Assembly: GCA_016185205.1 (NCBI GenBank)
Contig: JACPOA010000032.1
Coordinates: forward strand, 62,001 to 126,000
DNA from: Hyphomicrobiales bacterium
GTDB lineage: Bacteria > Pseudomonadota > Alphaproteobacteria > Rhizobiales > Xanthobacteraceae
DNA length: 64,000 nt
Direction of reading: 5' to 3'
Of this stretch, positions 47,733-59,048 are shown piece after piece. The notes beneath the pieces were generated by a model. It did no database searches. It had not been told where the DNA came from and saw only the letters and a program-made list of their open reading frames with translations. Position 1 is the stretch's first letter. Every line of letters starts with the position of its first letter. Position numbers and translations under genes: made by a program.

Positions 47733-48362
47733 CTATTCGGCGCCTTTGCTCTCCGCCTTGCTCTCGCCTTCGGCGACTTGCGCCTTGGGCTTGCCGCCCC
47801 TGTCGCCTTTGGGCTTGCCGCCGCTCTTATCGTCACCCTTGGCCGCTTCCAGCGCCATGCGCTTGTTCTTGCCTCTGGGCTCGGCGTCCACTTCCTTCTT
47901 CGGCGCCAGGATCTTCACGGTGCCACCGGCCTTCTCGACCGCCTCGACCGCCGATTTCGATGCGCCATGGACCGCGAAATCCACCTTGCTCTTGAGTTCG
48001 CCGCCGCCGAGCAGCTTCACGCCACCCTTGGCGCGGCGCATCAGCCCGCCCTTGACCATGGCCGCGACGTCGATGGTGGTCTTGGCATCGATCAAGCCGG
48101 CGTCGATCGCCGCCTGCACCTTGCCGAGATTGGTCTCGTTGAGCTTGACCGCGAACGAGGTGTTGCGGAAGCCGCGCTTGGGCAGGCGCCGGTGCAGCGG
48201 CATCTGGCCGCCTTCGAAGCCCTTGATGCGCACGCCCGAGCGCGCAGTCTGGCCCTTGCCGCCGCGGCCGCCGGTCTTGCCCATGCCGGAGCCGATGCCG
48301 CGGCCGATGCGCATGCGATTCTTGCGCGCGCCCGGATTGTCGGCGATCTGGTTCAGTTTCAT
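47733..48362 (-). CDS. rplO: 50S ribosomal protein L15 with extended C terminus
   Basis: 209 residues. The family start [20 protein letters not shown] and the core [18 protein letters not shown] are present. E. coli L15 has 144 residues; here about 45 extra residues follow ([20 protein letters not shown] and on), rich in K, G, D and E. L15 is an assembly protein of the large subunit that binds 5S and 23S rRNA. Confidence 0.95.
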   Translation of the reverse strand: MKLNQIADNPGARKNRMRIGRGIGSGMGKTGGRGGKGQTARSGVRIKGFEGGQMPLHRRLPKRGFRNTSFAVKLNETNLGKVQAAIDAGLIDAKTTIDVAAMVKGGLMRRAKGGVKLLGGGELKSKVDFAVHGASKSAVEAVEKAGGTVKILAPKKEVDAEPRGKNKRMALEAAKGDDKSGGKPKGDRGGKPKAQVAEGESKAESKGAE

Positions 48363-48387
48363 CGTAGTCCTCGTCCTCTACAACTCT

Positions 48388-48470
48388 CATGCCCGATCGA
48401 TCGGGATGGCCGGGTCATTTGGCACCAAGACGGCGCTCCGCGCCTGTTGCCCGGCCATAACTAAGAAGTC
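48388..48470. repeat. Composite palindrome between rplO and rpmD
   Basis: CTCATGCCCGATCGATCGGG, then ATGGCCGGGTCATTTGGC, contains CCCGATCGATCGGG, a perfect palindrome, and CCCGGCCATAAC ends the region in the complementary sense. It is related in sequence to the repeats at 43246 and 47593. Confidence 0.55.
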
Positions 48471-48666
48471 ACTTCGCGTCGCCGACCACGCGCACCAGAT
48501 GTTGAATCTTGCGGAGCATGCCGCGCGTCGACGGCGTGTCCGGCAGGTCCTTAATGCGGCCGATCTTGTTGAGCCCAAGCCCGACCAGCGTCTCACGTTG
48601 GCTGTGGTGGCGCCGCGAGGGGCTGCCCACCTGCTCGATTTTGATCGTCTTTTGTGCCGGAGCCAT
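48469..48666 (-). CDS. rpmD: 50S ribosomal protein L30
   Basis: 65 residues: [20 protein letters not shown], then [20 protein letters not shown], the family core. Size and position between rpsE and rplO fit. A copy of the 45-bp dispersed palindrome lies before its start. Confidence 0.95.
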   Translation of the reverse strand: MAPAQKTIKIEQVGSPSRRHHSQRETLVGLGLNKIGRIKDLPDTPSTRGMLRKIQHLVRVVGDAK

Positions 48667-48694
48667 CGCTTATGTCCTTAGACGTTTTGCTTGC

Positions 48695-48739
48695 GCATGA
48701 TCTTATCCGAAAACCGGTTCCCACTTTTCGGGATCAGGC
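48695..48739. repeat. Dispersed palindromic element, copy B
   Basis: GCATGATC and GGATCAGGC ends with the interior ATCCGAAAACCGGTTCCCAC as in copy A at 8328-8376. One end is altered (AGGC instead of ATGC). It stands between rpmD and rpsE in a transcribed operon. Confidence 0.85.
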
Positions 48740-48740
48740 A

Positions 48741-49319
48741 CTAATCCGCCGCGACTTCGTCGGCGCCTTCGCGGCGGCGTGACTGCAGCGTGGAGACCTT
48801 GAGGTTGCGGCGGGCCGCGACCGAGCGCGGCGAATCCTGATGCTTGAGCGCGTCGAAGGTGGCGCGCACCACGTTGTACGGATTGGACGAGCCGAGCGAC
48901 TTCGCCACCACGTCCTGGATGCCGAGGGTCTCAAACACCGCGCGCATCGGGCCGCCAGCAATGATGCCGGTGCCGGGAGGCGCCGCGCGCAGGAATACCT
49001 TGCCGGCGCCATGACGGCCGAGCACGTCGTGATGCAGCGTACGGCCTTCGCGCAGCGGCACGCGCGTCAAGCTGCGCTTGGCGGCGTCGGTTGCCTTGCG
49101 GATCGCCTCCGGCACCTCGCGCGCCTTGCCGTGGCCGAAGCCGGCGCGGCCTTTCTGATCGCCGACGATCACCAGCGCGGCGAAGGCGAAACGCCGGCCG
49201 CCCTTCACCACCTTGGCCACGCGATTGATGTGGACCAGCTTGTCGGTGAACTCGCTGTCGCGCTCTTCACGGCCTCCGCCACGATCTCGTCGCGGCTCTC
49301 GTCGGGGTTCATGTGCCAT
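48741..49319 (-). CDS. rpsE: 30S ribosomal protein S5
   Basis: 192 residues. The N-terminal S5 dsRNA-binding domain reads [20 protein letters not shown], followed by [20 protein letters not shown]. The C-terminal domain has [21 protein letters not shown]. coli S5 has 167 residues; here both ends are extended by charged residues (N-terminal [19 protein letters not shown]). It takes part in decoding accuracy. Confidence 0.96.
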   Translation of the reverse strand: MAHEPRREPRRDRGGGREERDSEFTDKLVHINRVAKVVKGGRRFAFAALVIVGDQKGRAGFGHGKAREVPEAIRKATDAAKRSLTRVPLREGRTLHHDVLGRHGAGKVFLRAAPPGTGIIAGGPMRAVFETLGIQDVVAKSLGSSNPYNVVRATFDALKHQDSPRSVAARRNLKVSTLQSRRREGADEVAAD

Positions 49320-49340
49320 ATTCAGACCAATCCGTTAGAA

Positions 49341-49703
49341 TTAGAAGTTAAGCCCGCCTTCACGCGCGGCATCGGCCAGCGCCTTGATGCGTCCGTGATA
49401 GAGATAGCCGCCGCGGTCGAACACGACGTCCTTGATGCCCTTCTCCTTGGCGCGTTCGGCAATCAGCTTGCCGACCGCTTTGGCGGCCGCGATATTGGCG
49501 CCGGTCTTGGCGCCCTCGCGCAGGGTCTTCTCGAGCGAAGAGGCGGCGGCCAACGTCACGCCCTTATCGTCGTCGATGAGCTGGGCGTGGATATGCTTGG
49601 ACGAGCGAAACACGGACAGCCGCGCGCGTCCCCGCGCCGCAAGCTTGATCTTGCGTCGCACTGTCGCCGTCCGCCGTGCGGTCCGGTCACTTAATCTCGA
49701 CAT
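49341..49703 (-). CDS. rplR: 50S ribosomal protein L18
   Basis: 120 residues from ATG 49703. [20 protein letters not shown], then [20 protein letters not shown] and the end REGGLNF match the family. It binds 5S rRNA. The frame is open further upstream, but only as shadow of rplF. Confidence 0.96.
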   Translation of the reverse strand: MSRLSDRTARRTATVRRKIKLAARGRARLSVFRSSKHIHAQLIDDDKGVTLAAASSLEKTLREGAKTGANIAAAKAVGKLIAERAKEKGIKDVVFDRGGYLYHGRIKALADAAREGGLNF

Positions 49704-49717
49704 GGCTCTCAAGCCCT

Positions 49718-50251
49718 CTACTTCTTCTTGCCTTCCTTGCGGAAGATGTATTCGCCTGCGTATTTCACGCCCTTGCCCTTGTAGGGCTCGGGCGGACGAT
49801 AACCGCGGATCTCGGCGGCGACCTGGCCGACTTTCTGCTTGTCGATGCCGGTGATCACGATCTCGGTCGGCTTCGGCGTCGCAATGGCGATGCCTTCCGG
49901 GATCGCAAAGTTCACGTCGTGGCTGAAGCCGAGCTGCAGCTGCAAGGTCTTGCCCTGCACCGCCGCGCGGTAGCCGACGCCGGTGATCTCCAGCTTCTCC
50001 TCGAAGCCCTTGGTCACGCCCGCGATCAGATTGGCCACCTGCGTACGCGAAGTGCCCCACAGCGAGCGCGCACGCTTGGTCTCGGCACGCGGCGTAACCG
50101 TGACCGCGCCCTTGTCCATCTTGACCACGACGTCGTCGTGCAGCACGGCCTGCAGAGCGCCTTTCGGGCCCTTCATCTTGACCGTCTGCCCGTCCACATT
50201 GGCCGTGACCCCGGTTGGGATGGCGACCGCTTTGTTGCCGATGCGCGACAT
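49718..50251 (-). CDS. rplF: 50S ribosomal protein L6
   Basis: 177 residues: [40 protein letters not shown] and the C terminus [19 protein letters not shown]. The start shares one base with the rpsH stop (TAATG). It supports the GTPase region of the large subunit. Confidence 0.97.
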   Translation of the reverse strand: MSRIGNKAVAIPTGVTANVDGQTVKMKGPKGALQAVLHDDVVVKMDKGAVTVTPRAETKRARSLWGTSRTQVANLIAGVTKGFEEKLEITGVGYRAAVQGKTLQLQLGFSHDVNFAIPEGIAIATPKPTEIVITGIDKQKVGQVAAEIRGYRPPEPYKGKGVKYAGEYIFRKEGKKK

Positions 50252-50649
50252 TAGAACACCGTACAGATGATTTCGCCGCCGACATTGGCTTCGCGAGCGT
50301 CATGGTCGGCCATCACGCCTTTCGGCGTCGACAGGATCGCGACACCGAGACCGTTATTGATGCGCGGCAGCGCCTTGACCGAGGCGTAGACGCGCCGGCC
50401 GGGCTTGGAGATGCGCTCGATTTCGCGGATCACCGGCTCGCCGTCGGAATATTTCAGCTCGATCTCGAGCTCGCTGCGCCCGTTGGCATGCGCCACGGCG
50501 GCATAGCCGCGGATATAACCTTCGGTCTTGAGCACCTCGCAGACGCGTTCGCGCTGCTTGGAGCCGGGCATCGAGACCTTGGACTTCGCACGCATCTGCG
50601 CGTTGCGGATGCGGGTAATCATGTCGCCGATCGGATCGTTCACTGCCAT
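50251..50649 (-). CDS. rpsH: 30S ribosomal protein S8
   Basis: 132 residues: [29 protein letters not shown] and the C-terminal [20 protein letters not shown]. It binds 16S rRNA helix 21, and in E. coli it also represses the spc operon. The stop overlaps the rplF start. Confidence 0.97.
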   Translation of the reverse strand: MAVNDPIGDMITRIRNAQMRAKSKVSMPGSKQRERVCEVLKTEGYIRGYAAVAHANGRSELEIELKYSDGEPVIREIERISKPGRRVYASVKALPRINNGLGVAILSTPKGVMADHDAREANVGGEIICTVF

Positions 50650-50659
50650 CGCGGCCCCC

Positions 50660-50965
50660 TCACCAGCTCGACTTTACGAGGCCGGGAATCAGGCCCTTGG
50701 AGCCGAGCTCGCGCAAGGCGATACGGCTGAGACGATGCTTGCGATAGAACGCGCGCGGCCGGCCCGTGAGCTCGCAACGATTGCGGATGCGGGTGGCCGA
50801 GGAATTGCGCGGCAATTTGGCAAGCTTGAGGGTGGCGGCGAAACGGTCCTCCACCGGCAGCGTCTTGTCATGCACGATCGCCTTGAGCTTGGCGCGACGA
50901 CTGGAATATTTCTTCGTCAGCCTGCGCCGCCGCCCATTCTTCTCGATCGAACTCTTCTTAGCCAT
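50660..50965 (-). CDS. rpsN: 30S ribosomal protein S14
   Basis: 101 residues: [20 protein letters not shown], then [20 protein letters not shown] and the LREL end. It is the long zinc-less type, with only one Cys in the RNRCELTGR motif. It lies between rplE and rpsH. Confidence 0.97.
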   Translation of the reverse strand: MAKKSSIEKNGRRRRLTKKYSSRRAKLKAIVHDKTLPVEDRFAATLKLAKLPRNSSATRIRNRCELTGRPRAFYRKHRLSRIALRELGSKGLIPGLVKSSW

Positions 50966-51012
50966 ACCTATCGCTCCTTACGTTTCCGCGTCTGAGGAAG
51001 CAGGAATGCCCC

Positions 51013-51666
51013 TCACTGCCGGAACGGGAAGTTGAATGCCGCCAGTAGCGCGCGCGCCTCTTCGTCGTTGCGCGCGTTCGTGCAAACGGTGATGTCCATG
51101 CCCCAGGTATCGACGACCTTGTCGAAGTCGATTTCCGGGAACACGGTGTATTCTTTGATGCCGATGCTGAAATTGCCGCGGCCGTCGAAGCTTTTCGGAT
51201 TGAGCCCGCGGAAGTCGCGGATGCGCGGCAGCGCGATGTTCACCAGCCGGTCGATGAAGTCGTACATGCGGGTCTTGCGCAGTGTGACCTTGCAACCGAT
51301 GGCCTGGCCGTCGCGCAGCTTATAGGTGGCGATCGACTTGCGCGACATGGTGATCACGGCCTTCTGGCCCGCGATCAGCGCCAGGTCGCCGGCGGCCTGA
51401 TCCACCTTCTTGCGGTCGGCGACGCCCTCGCCGATGCCCATGTTGAGCACCACCTTGGTGATCATGGGCACCTGCATGCGGTTCTTGTAGCCGAACTGCT
51501 TGGTGAGCTCGGGCCGGATGACGTCTTCGAAATGGGCGCGCAGGCGCGCCTTATAGTCGGACGCCACGCGCGGCTTCTTCACCTTGGGCGCCGCATCGCC
51601 GGCTTCTTTGGCGACTTGCGGCTTCTTCGGCTTCTTGGGTTCGGTATTTTGCTGGGTGTCAGCCAT
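51013..51666 (-). CDS. rplE: 50S ribosomal protein L5 with extended N terminus
   Basis: 217 residues from ATG 51666, which lies inside the rplX end (8-bp overlap). The family core starts near residue 38 ([20 protein letters not shown]) and includes [20 protein letters not shown] and [19 protein letters not shown]. The first 37 residues are Lys/Pro-rich ([20 protein letters not shown]) and not found in E. coli L5 (179 residues). It links 5S rRNA with the small-subunit head. Confidence 0.95.
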   Translation of the reverse strand: MADTQQNTEPKKPKKPQVAKEAGDAAPKVKKPRVASDYKARLRAHFEDVIRPELTKQFGYKNRMQVPMITKVVLNMGIGEGVADRKKVDQAAGDLALIAGQKAVITMSRKSIATYKLRDGQAIGCKVTLRKTRMYDFIDRLVNIALPRIRDFRGLNPKSFDGRGNFSIGIKEYTVFPEIDFDKVVDTWGMDITVCTNARNDEEARALLAAFNFPFRQ

Positions 51667-51985
51667 CGATCTCGACTCCGGAACGCTTGGCCACGCGCAC
51701 TTTCTTGCGCGCATCGCCTTCGCCGACAAACTTGAAGCCGACGCGGGTCGGCTTGCCGTCCTTGGGATCCGCGAGCGCCAGGTTGGACAGATGGATCGTG
51801 CTCTCCTTGGAGATGATCCCGCCTTCCTGCTGCGCGGTCTGACGCTGGTGGCGCTTGACCATGTTGACGCCGCGCACGAGCGCGCGGGCGTCGGCCGGAC
51901 GCACCTCGATCACCTCGCCGGTGCGGCCCTTGTCGCGGCCGGTGAGCACCACGACCTTGTCGCCCTTCTTGATCTTGGCGGCCAT
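51659..51985 (-). CDS. rplX: 50S ribosomal protein L24
   Basis: 108 residues from ATG 51985 ([20 protein letters not shown]), whose first base is shared with the rplN stop (TGATG); GTG at 51988 is less likely. [20 protein letters not shown]-like KOW region and [17 protein letters not shown] follow. It is an assembly-initiator protein at the exit tunnel. Confidence 0.95.
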   Translation of the reverse strand: MAAKIKKGDKVVVLTGRDKGRTGEVIEVRPADARALVRGVNMVKRHQRQTAQQEGGIISKESTIHLSNLALADPKDGKPTRVGFKFVGEGDARKKVRVAKRSGVEIDG

Positions 51986-52353
51986 CACAGCACCTCCGGA
52001 GCGAGCGAGATGATCTTCATGTGATTCTTGGCGCGCAGTTCGCGCGGCACCGGCCCGAAGATGCGGGTTCCCACCGGCTCCATCTGCGGGGTGATCAGCA
52101 CCGCCGCGTTGCGGTCGAAGCGGATGACGGAACCGTCGGCGCGCTTGATGTCCTTGCGGATGCGCACCACCACGGCCTTCATCACCTCGCCTTTTTTGAC
52201 GCGCCCGCGCGGTATAGCTTCCTTCACCGAGACGACGATGACGTCGCCAATGGTGGCGTATTTACGCTTGGAGCCGCCCAGCACCTTGATGCACATGACG
52301 CGGCGCGCGCCGGAATTGTCCGCCACGTCGAGGTTGGTTTGCATCTGGATCAT
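51985..52353 (-). CDS. rplN: 50S ribosomal protein L14
   Basis: 122 residues: [40 protein letters not shown] and [11 protein letters not shown] at the end. It lies at the subunit interface. It shares bases with the rplX start. Confidence 0.97.
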   Translation of the reverse strand: MIQMQTNLDVADNSGARRVMCIKVLGGSKRKYATIGDVIVVSVKEAIPRGRVKKGEVMKAVVVRIRKDIKRADGSVIRFDRNAAVLITPQMEPVGTRIFGPVPRELRAKNHMKIISLAPEVL

Positions 52354-52386
52354 GATGCGGCTCTCTTTGTCATTACGCGCATAGCG

Positions 52387-52638
52387 CTATTGAACTTTCT
52401 GCTTCTTCTCGCCGCGCACCACTTCCCAGCACTTGAGCTTGGAAATCGGACGGCGCTCCTCGATCCACACCGTGTCGCCGACCGAGTAGGCGTTGGTCTC
52501 GTCGTGGGCGTGGTACTTCTTCGAGCGGCGCACGACCTTCTTCATGGTTGCGTGGGAAAAACGCCGGTCCACACGCACGACCACGGTTTTGGCCTGCTTG
52601 TCGCTGACGACGACGCCCTGGAGCGTACGTTTCGGCAT
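52387..52638 (-). CDS. rpsQ: 30S ribosomal protein S17
   Basis: 83 residues: [20 protein letters not shown], then [20 protein letters not shown], and [11 protein letters not shown]-fold protein that binds the 5' domain of 16S rRNA. Follows rpmC with a 10-base gap. Confidence 0.97.
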   Translation of the reverse strand: MPKRTLQGVVVSDKQAKTVVVRVDRRFSHATMKKVVRRSKKYHAHDETNAYSVGDTVWIEERRPISKLKCWEVVRGEKKQKVQ

Positions 52639-52648
52639 CTATGACCCC

Positions 52649-52963
52649 TTACTTCTTCTTCGACTTTTTCGATTTGGTGGCCTTGGCGCGCGGTTTCGCG
52701 GCGGCCTTTGGCTTGGCGGATTTCGTCTTCTTGGCAGGCTTCGGCGCGGCGTCGGCCTTCACGACCGGCTCGACGCCGGCGCGCTTCTGCGCGGCGATCG
52801 TCTTCATGCGCGCGATGTCGCGGCGGATGACGCGCACGCGCGAGGTGTTCTCGAGCTGACCCGTGGCGCGCTGGAAGCGCAGGTTGAACTGCTCCTTCTT
52901 GAGCTTGAGCACTTCGTCATCGAGTTGATCGAGCGACATCGCTCTTACGTCGGCGGCTTTCAT
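52649..52963 (-). CDS. rpmC: 50S ribosomal protein L29 with Lys/Ala-rich tail
   Basis: 104 residues from ATG 52963 ([20 protein letters not shown]); GTG 52972 overlaps the rplP stop and is possible. The normal protein ends near [16 protein letters not shown] (residue 64). About 40 more residues follow, almost only K, A, P and T/S ([20 protein letters not shown] and on). L29 lies near the tunnel exit where chaperones and the signal recognition particle dock, so the tail would protrude there. Confidence 0.94.
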   Translation of the reverse strand: MKAADVRAMSLDQLDDEVLKLKKEQFNLRFQRATGQLENTSRVRVIRRDIARMKTIAAQKRAGVEPVVKADAAPKPAKKTKSAKPKAAAKPRAKATKSKKSKKK

Positions 52964-52968
52964 GGTGC

Positions 52969-53382
52969 TCACTCGGCAATACGTTCGATGAAGCGGGTCT
53001 TGACCGGCAGCTTGGCGGCGGCGAGCGCCAGCGCTTCCTTGGCGACCGCAATCGAGACGCCGTCAACCTCGAACAGGATGCGACCGGGCTTGACGCGGGT
53101 AACCCAGAGTTCGGGCGTACCCTTGCCTTTGCCCATGCGGATTTCGATCGGCTTCTTGGACACCGGCACGTCCGGGAACACGCGGATCCACACCCGGCCC
53201 GACCGCTTCATGAAGCGGGTGAGCGCGCGGCGCGCGGCCTCGATCTGGCGCGCGGTGACGCGCTCGGGCTCCAGCGCCTTGAGGCCGTATTGGCCGAAGG
53301 CGAGCGTGGCGCCGCTGGTGGCGACGCCGTGGATGCGGCCCTTGAACGCCTTGCGGAACTTGGTGCGGATGGGTTGCAACAT
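52969..53382 (-). CDS. rplP: 50S ribosomal protein L16
   Basis: 137 residues: [20 protein letters not shown], the central [19 protein letters not shown]-like stretch and [11 protein letters not shown] at the end. It helps position the CCA end of A-site tRNA. Its stop overlaps a possible rpmC start. Confidence 0.96.
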   Translation of the reverse strand: MLQPIRTKFRKAFKGRIHGVATSGATLAFGQYGLKALEPERVTARQIEAARRALTRFMKRSGRVWIRVFPDVPVSKKPIEIRMGKGKGTPELWVTRVKPGRILFEVDGVSIAVAKEALALAAAKLPVKTRFIERIAE

Positions 53383-53403
53383 GACTTAGCTCTTATTGTC
53401 CTC

Positions 53404-54105
53404 TCAGGCCGTCGCATCGCGGCGCGGGCGGCCGGCGTCGCCTTCGGCGAACTTCTTGTCCTGCGCCATCGGATCGTGTTCGAGGATTTCGCCCTTGAAG
53501 ATCCAGACCTTGACGCCGCAGGTGCCGTAGGTGGTGAAAGCGGTGGAAACGCCGTAGTCGACGTCGGCGCGCAGCGTATGCAGCGGCACGCGGCCTTCGC
53601 GGTACCACTCCATGCGCGCGATTTCGGCGCCGCCGAGACGGCCGGAGCAGTTGATGCGGATGCCTTCGGCGCCCAGACGCATGGCCGACTGCACCGCGCG
53701 CTTCATGGCGCGGCGGAACGCCACGCGGCGCTCGAGCTGCTGGCTGATCGACTCGGCCACCAGCTGGGCGTCGAGCTCCGGCTTGCGGATTTCAACGATG
53801 TTGATGACGACGTCGCTCTCGGTCAGCTTGGCCACGGACTTGCGCAGCTTCTCGATGTCGGCGCCCTTCTTGCCGATCACCACGCCCGGACGCGCCGAGT
53901 GGATGGTGACGCGGCACTTCTTGTGCGGGCGCTCGATGATGATCTTGGACACCGCCGCTTGCTTGAGCTGCTTCATCAGCTCTGCGCGGATCTTGATGTC
54001 CTCATGCAGCAGCGTGCCGTACTCGGCCTTGCCCGCGAACCAGCGCGAGTCCCAGGTGCGGTTGATACCGAGCCGCAGGCCGATCGGATTGACTTTTTGA
54101 CCCAA
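53404..54105 (-). CDS. rpsC: 30S ribosomal protein S3
   Basis: 233 residues: [20 protein letters not shown], the KH domain with [20 protein letters not shown] and the C-domain with [20 protein letters not shown]. It forms the mRNA entry channel. It lies between rplV and rplP. Confidence 0.97.
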   Translation of the reverse strand: MGQKVNPIGLRLGINRTWDSRWFAGKAEYGTLLHEDIKIRAELMKQLKQAAVSKIIIERPHKKCRVTIHSARPGVVIGKKGADIEKLRKSVAKLTESDVVINIVEIRKPELDAQLVAESISQQLERRVAFRRAMKRAVQSAMRLGAEGIRINCSGRLGGAEIARMEWYREGRVPLHTLRADVDYGVSTAFTTYGTCGVKVWIFKGEILEHDPMAQDKKFAEGDAGRPRRDATA

Positions 54106-54117
54106 CTTAAATCCTCC

Positions 54118-54510
54118 TCAGGCTTTCGCTTCGGCTTGCGCTTCGACCTGACGCACCACGATGGTCAGGTGGGAGAACGGCTTCAGAATCTGCCCGACCC
54201 GGCCACGGCCGCGCGGGCTAAAGCGCTTAATGACAAGCGCCTTTCCGACATGGGCCTCGGCGACGACGAGATCGTCGACGTCGAGGTCGTGATTGTTCTC
54301 GGCGTTGGCGATCGCCGATTCCAGGCATTTGCGCACTTCGGTAGAGATGCGCTTGCGCGAAAACTCCAGGTCGGCGAGCGCGGTCGCCACCTTCTTGCCG
54401 CGGATCATCTGCGCCACAAGATTGAGCTTCTGCGGAGATATCCGCAGCATCTTGCTGATGGCCTTGGCCTCGGTGTCGGCGAGGGTCCGCTCGCGTGCGC
54501 TCTTGCCCAT
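54118..54510 (-). CDS. rplV: 50S ribosomal protein L22
   Basis: 130 residues: [60 protein letters not shown]. It lines the exit tunnel. The C-terminal [11 protein letters not shown] is slightly longer than usual. Confidence 0.96.
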   Translation of the reverse strand: MGKSARERTLADTEAKAISKMLRISPQKLNLVAQMIRGKKVATALADLEFSRKRISTEVRKCLESAIANAENNHDLDVDDLVVAEAHVGKALVIKRFSPRGRGRVGQILKPFSHLTIVVRQVEAQAEAKA

Positions 54511-54527
54511 GACGTCTCTCTAAGTCC

Positions 54528-54869
54528 TTAGCTTGCCGCTGCCGGCGCGGCTGCGGCCGGTGCCGGGGCCGGGGCCGCGACGCCCGGAGCGGCGGTACGC
54601 TTGGCTTTGCGGTCGGAGGTGTGGCCGTAGAACATCCGGGTCGGCGAGAACTCGCCGAACTTGTGACCGACCATTTCCTCGGTCACCATCACCGGAATGT
54701 GCTTCTGCCCGTTATAGACGCCGAAATTCAGGCCGACGAATTGCGGCAGAATGGTCGAGCGCCGGCTCCAGATCTTGATCATCTCGTGACGGCCCGACGA
54801 GCGCGCGGCCTCCGCCTTGCGCAGCAGATAACCGTCGACGAACGGGCCCTTCCATGCAGAACGCGTCAT
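54528..54869 (-). CDS. rpsS: 30S ribosomal protein S19 with Pro/Ala tail
   Basis: 113 residues from ATG 54869 ([20 protein letters not shown]); an in-frame start at 55022 lies inside rplB. The normal core ends near [15 protein letters not shown]. About 20 extra residues follow, of A and P only ([17 protein letters not shown]). S19 is in the head and contacts A-site tRNA and bridge elements. Confidence 0.95.
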   Translation of the reverse strand: MTRSAWKGPFVDGYLLRKAEAARSSGRHEMIKIWSRRSTILPQFVGLNFGVYNGQKHIPVMVTEEMVGHKFGEFSPTRMFYGHTSDRKAKRTAAPGVAAPAPAPAAAAPAAAS

Positions 54870-54879
54870 ATCATCTGTC

Positions 54880-55716
54880 CTACTGCTGCTGCTTCTTCTT
54901 GCGGTCGTGTCGGCTGACCAGGATGAATTTGGTGGTGCGTTTGTTCTTGCGGGTCTTGGCGCCCTTGGTCGGCTTGCCCCATGGCGTGACCCAATGCTTG
55001 CCGCCCTTGGTGCGTCCGCCATGCGGGTGATCGACCGGGTTCATGGTGATGCCGCGGTTGTGCGGCATGCGGCCGCGCCAGCGCTGGCGGCCGGCCTTGC
55101 CGATCGTCGTGTTCATGTTGTCGGGGTTCGATACCGCCCCGACCGTCGCCATGCAGCGGCCGTGCACCAGGCGCTGCTCGGTCGTCGACAGCCGCAGGAT
55201 GACGTAATCCTGGTCGCGGCCGACGATCTGCACGTAAGAGCCGGCCGAGCGCGCGAGCTGGCCGCCCTTGCCGATCTTGATCTCGACGTTGTGCACGATG
55301 GTGCCGACCGGAATGCTGCCGATCGGCAGCGCGTTGCCCGGCTTGATGTCGGCCTTCTCGGACGCGATCACGCTGTCGCCCGGCGCCAGGCGCTGCGGCG
55401 CCAGGATATAGGCGAGCTCGCCGTCCTGGTACTTGATCAGCGCGATGAAGGCGGTGCGGTTCGGATCGTATTCCAGACGCTCGACGGTCGCCGGCACGTC
55501 GAACTTGGTGCGGCGGAAATCGATCTTGCGATAGGCCTGCTTGTGGCCGCCACCGCGGAAGCGCGACGTGATGCGGCCATTGTTGTTGCGGCCGCCGGTC
55601 GAATGCTGGCCTTCGGTCAACGCTTTCACCGGCGGACCTTTATACAGCGACGAACGATCGACGATCACCAGCTGGCGCTGGCTCGGCGTGGTCGGATTGT
55701 AGGTTTTCAACGCCAT
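54880..55716 (-). CDS. rplB: 50S ribosomal protein L2
   Basis: 278 residues: [20 protein letters not shown], then [20 protein letters not shown] and the C-terminal [11 protein letters not shown]-type site, here [18 protein letters not shown], with the His needed for peptidyl transferase. Standard position after rplW. Confidence 0.98.
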   Translation of the reverse strand: MALKTYNPTTPSQRQLVIVDRSSLYKGPPVKALTEGQHSTGGRNNNGRITSRFRGGGHKQAYRKIDFRRTKFDVPATVERLEYDPNRTAFIALIKYQDGELAYILAPQRLAPGDSVIASEKADIKPGNALPIGSIPVGTIVHNVEIKIGKGGQLARSAGSYVQIVGRDQDYVILRLSTTEQRLVHGRCMATVGAVSNPDNMNTTIGKAGRQRWRGRMPHNRGITMNPVDHPHGGRTKGGKHWVTPWGKPTKGAKTRKNKRTTKFILVSRHDRKKKQQQ

Positions 55717-55728
55717 CGCAACGCTCCC

Positions 55729-56028
55729 TTACAATCCCGTGGTCACGTCGATCTTGTGACCTTCTTCCAGGGTCACGATCGCACGCTTCACGTCGGACAG
55801 CTGCCCTGCCCTGTTCTTGAACATCTTGGTCTTGCCGCCGCGGATCAGCGTGTTGACGTTCTTCACCTTGACGTCGAACAGCTTCTCCACCGCTTCCTTG
55901 ATCTGCGGCTTGGTGGCGTTGCGCGCCACCTTGAACACGACCTTGTTGTGCTCGGACGCCATGGTCGCCTTCTCGGTGATCACCGGCGACAGGATGATGT
56001 CGTAATGGCGCGGATCGCTGGTGCTCAT
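55729..56028 (-). CDS. rplW: 50S ribosomal protein L23
   Basis: 99 residues: [20 protein letters not shown], then [20 protein letters not shown] and [20 protein letters not shown]. It lies at the exit tunnel, where trigger factor and SRP bind. Its start overlaps the rplD stop (ATGA). Confidence 0.97.
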   Translation of the reverse strand: MSTSDPRHYDIILSPVITEKATMASEHNKVVFKVARNATKPQIKEAVEKLFDVKVKNVNTLIRGGKTKMFKNRAGQLSDVKRAIVTLEEGHKIDVTTGL

Positions 56029-56645
56029 TTGAATCGCGCCTCCAGCGCATCGAGCGCGGCCTTGGTGAGCACCAGGGTCTTGCGCCGCATGATGTCGTAG
56101 ACGTTGATGCCCTGAATCGGCAGCACGTCGATATTCGGAATGTTGCGCGCGGCGGTGCAGAAGTTAGCGTCGCACTCGGCGCCGTCGATGATCAGCGCGT
56201 TGAGCAGGCCGAGCTTGCCGAACTGCGCGGCCAGCGCCTTGGTCTTGGCGTCCTTCAGCGTCGCCTTGTCGAGCACGATGATGCCGCCGTCCTTGGCCTT
56301 GGCCGAGAGCGCGTGCTTGAGCGCCAGCGCGCGTACCTTCTTCGGCAGACCGATGGCGTGGCTGCGCACCACCGGACCGAAGGCGCGACCGCCGCCGCGG
56401 AACTGCGGCACGCGCGCCGAGCCATGGCGAGCGCCGCCAGTGCCCTTCTGCGCGTACATCTTCTTGCCGGTGCGCCAGATCTCGCTGCGATCCTTGGCCT
56501 TGTGCGTGCCGCGCTGGCGCTTGGCGAGCTGCCAGTTGACGCAACGCTGCACGATGTCGGAGCGCGGCTCGAGGCCGAAGATCGCATCCGACAGGCTGAC
56601 CGAGCCGGCTTCCTTGCCTTCAAGCGTGGTGATTTTCATATCCAT
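56025..56645 (-). CDS. rplD: 50S ribosomal protein L4
   Basis: 206 residues from ATG 56645 (an ATG two codons on at 56639 is also possible). It contains [20 protein letters not shown] and [20 protein letters not shown], the tunnel-lining loop. It is known in E. coli to regulate its own S10 operon. Follows rplC by one base. Confidence 0.96.
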   Translation of the reverse strand: MDMKITTLEGKEAGSVSLSDAIFGLEPRSDIVQRCVNWQLAKRQRGTHKAKDRSEIWRTGKKMYAQKGTGGARHGSARVPQFRGGGRAFGPVVRSHAIGLPKKVRALALKHALSAKAKDGGIIVLDKATLKDAKTKALAAQFGKLGLLNALIIDGAECDANFCTAARNIPNIDVLPIQGINVYDIMRRKTLVLTKAALDALEARFK

Positions 56646-56646
56646 G

Positions 56647-57402
56647 TTACGCGCCCTCCTTCGCGGCGGGGGCGGCGGCGGGCGCCTCGGCGGGCTTAGC
56701 CTCGGGCTTGGCCTCGGCGACGGTCTCGCTGACGCGGAACTTGCCGGGTTTCGGCGCTTCCTTCGGCAGTTTTTTCTTCACTGCGTCGCGTACCGTAATC
56801 CAGCCGCCCTTGGCGCCCGGCACCGCGCCTTCGACCAGCAGCAGGCCGCGTTCGACGTCGGTGCTCACGATCTTCAGATTGAGCGTGGTGATGCGATCGA
56901 CGCCCATGTGGCCGGGCATCTTCTTGTTCTTGAAGGTCTTGCCGGGGTCCTGACGGCCGCCGGTCGAACCGATCGAGCGATGCGAGATCGACACGCCGTG
57001 CGAGGCGCGCAGACCGGCGAAGTTCCAGCGCTTCATGCCGCCAGCAAAGCCCTTGCCGATCGAGATGCCGCAGACATCGACGAACTGGCCGGCCACAAAA
57101 TGGTCGGCGGTGATCTCGGCACCGACCGGGATCAGCGCATCCTCGCTGACGCGGAATTCGGCGAGCTTGCGGCGCGGCTCGACCTTGGCCTTGCCGAAAT
57201 AGCCGCGGTCCGCCTTGTTCATATTGTTGGGGCGGCGCGGGCCGGCCCCGAGCTGGAGCGCGACATAGCCGTTCTTGTCTTTGGTACGGTGCGCGACGAC
57301 CTGGCACTGCGCAAGCTGCAGCACCGTCACCGGCACGTGCTCTCCGCTCTCGGAGAACACCCGGGTCATTCCGACCTTTTGCGCGATCACTCCCGAACGC
57401 AT
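56647..57402 (-). CDS. rplC: 50S ribosomal protein L3 with Ala/Pro-rich tail
   Basis: 251 residues: [40 protein letters not shown] and [20 protein letters not shown]. The E. coli protein has 209 residues. The extra 35 residues here are [20 protein letters not shown] and KEGA. L3 lies near the peptidyl-transferase centre. Confidence 0.96.
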   Translation of the reverse strand: MRSGVIAQKVGMTRVFSESGEHVPVTVLQLAQCQVVAHRTKDKNGYVALQLGAGPRRPNNMNKADRGYFGKAKVEPRRKLAEFRVSEDALIPVGAEITADHFVAGQFVDVCGISIGKGFAGGMKRWNFAGLRASHGVSISHRSIGSTGGRQDPGKTFKNKKMPGHMGVDRITTLNLKIVSTDVERGLLLVEGAVPGAKGGWITVRDAVKKKLPKEAPKPGKFRVSETVAEAKPEAKPAEAPAAAPAAKEGA

Positions 57403-57422
57403 CTTTAAGTCCCCACCCGGCT

Positions 57423-57731
57423 CTAGAGCTTGATCTCGACGTCGACGCCGGCGGCGAGGTCGAGCTTCATCAGCGCGTCCACGGTCTGCGGCGTCGGGTC
57501 GACGATGTCCAAAAGGCGCTTATGCGTGCGCATCTCGAACTGTTCGCGGCTCTTCTTGTCGACATGCGGCGAACGGTTCACCGTGAACTTCTCGATACGC
57601 GTCGGCAGCGGGATCGGCCCACGGACCTGCGCGCCGGTGCGCTTGGCCGTGTTCACGATCTCACGCGTCGACGCATCGAGGATGCGGTGATCGAACGCCT
57701 TGAGCCGGATCCGGATATTCTGGCCGTTCAT
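57423..57731 (-). CDS. rpsJ: 30S ribosomal protein S10
   Basis: 102 residues: [20 protein letters not shown], then [20 protein letters not shown] and [20 protein letters not shown]. First gene of the S10 operon. Also known as NusE in antitermination. A repeat-rich 83-base gap divides it from tuf. Confidence 0.98.
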   Translation of the reverse strand: MNGQNIRIRLKAFDHRILDASTREIVNTAKRTGAQVRGPIPLPTRIEKFTVNRSPHVDKKSREQFEMRTHKRLLDIVDPTPQTVDALMKLDLAAGVDVEIKL

Positions 57732-57750
57732 TTGTCGTATCTTCTAGTTG

Positions 57751-57814
57751 GCGAGTAGCGAATAGCGAGTAGCGAATAGAGAACTATTCGCCATTCGCTA
57801 CTCCCTATTCGCTG

Positions 57815-57820
<6 letters not shown>
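57751..57820. repeat. Two 14-bp tandem copies and facing inverted copies between tuf and rpsJ
   Basis: GCGAGTAGCGAATA occurs twice without change at 57751-57764 and 57765-57778. The facing stretch 57785-57820 (TATTCGCCATTCGCTACTCC, then CTATTCGCTGCTACTC) is nearly its inverse. The transcript from tuf would fold into a long hairpin whose arm contains the tuf stop codon (57815-57817). It may limit read-through into the S10 operon. Confidence 0.85.
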
Positions 57821-59005
<1,185 letters not shown>

Positions 59006-59048
59006 GGGGCTCTCCGTTCAGATCCTTCAGGTTACGGTCGTCACGCAA

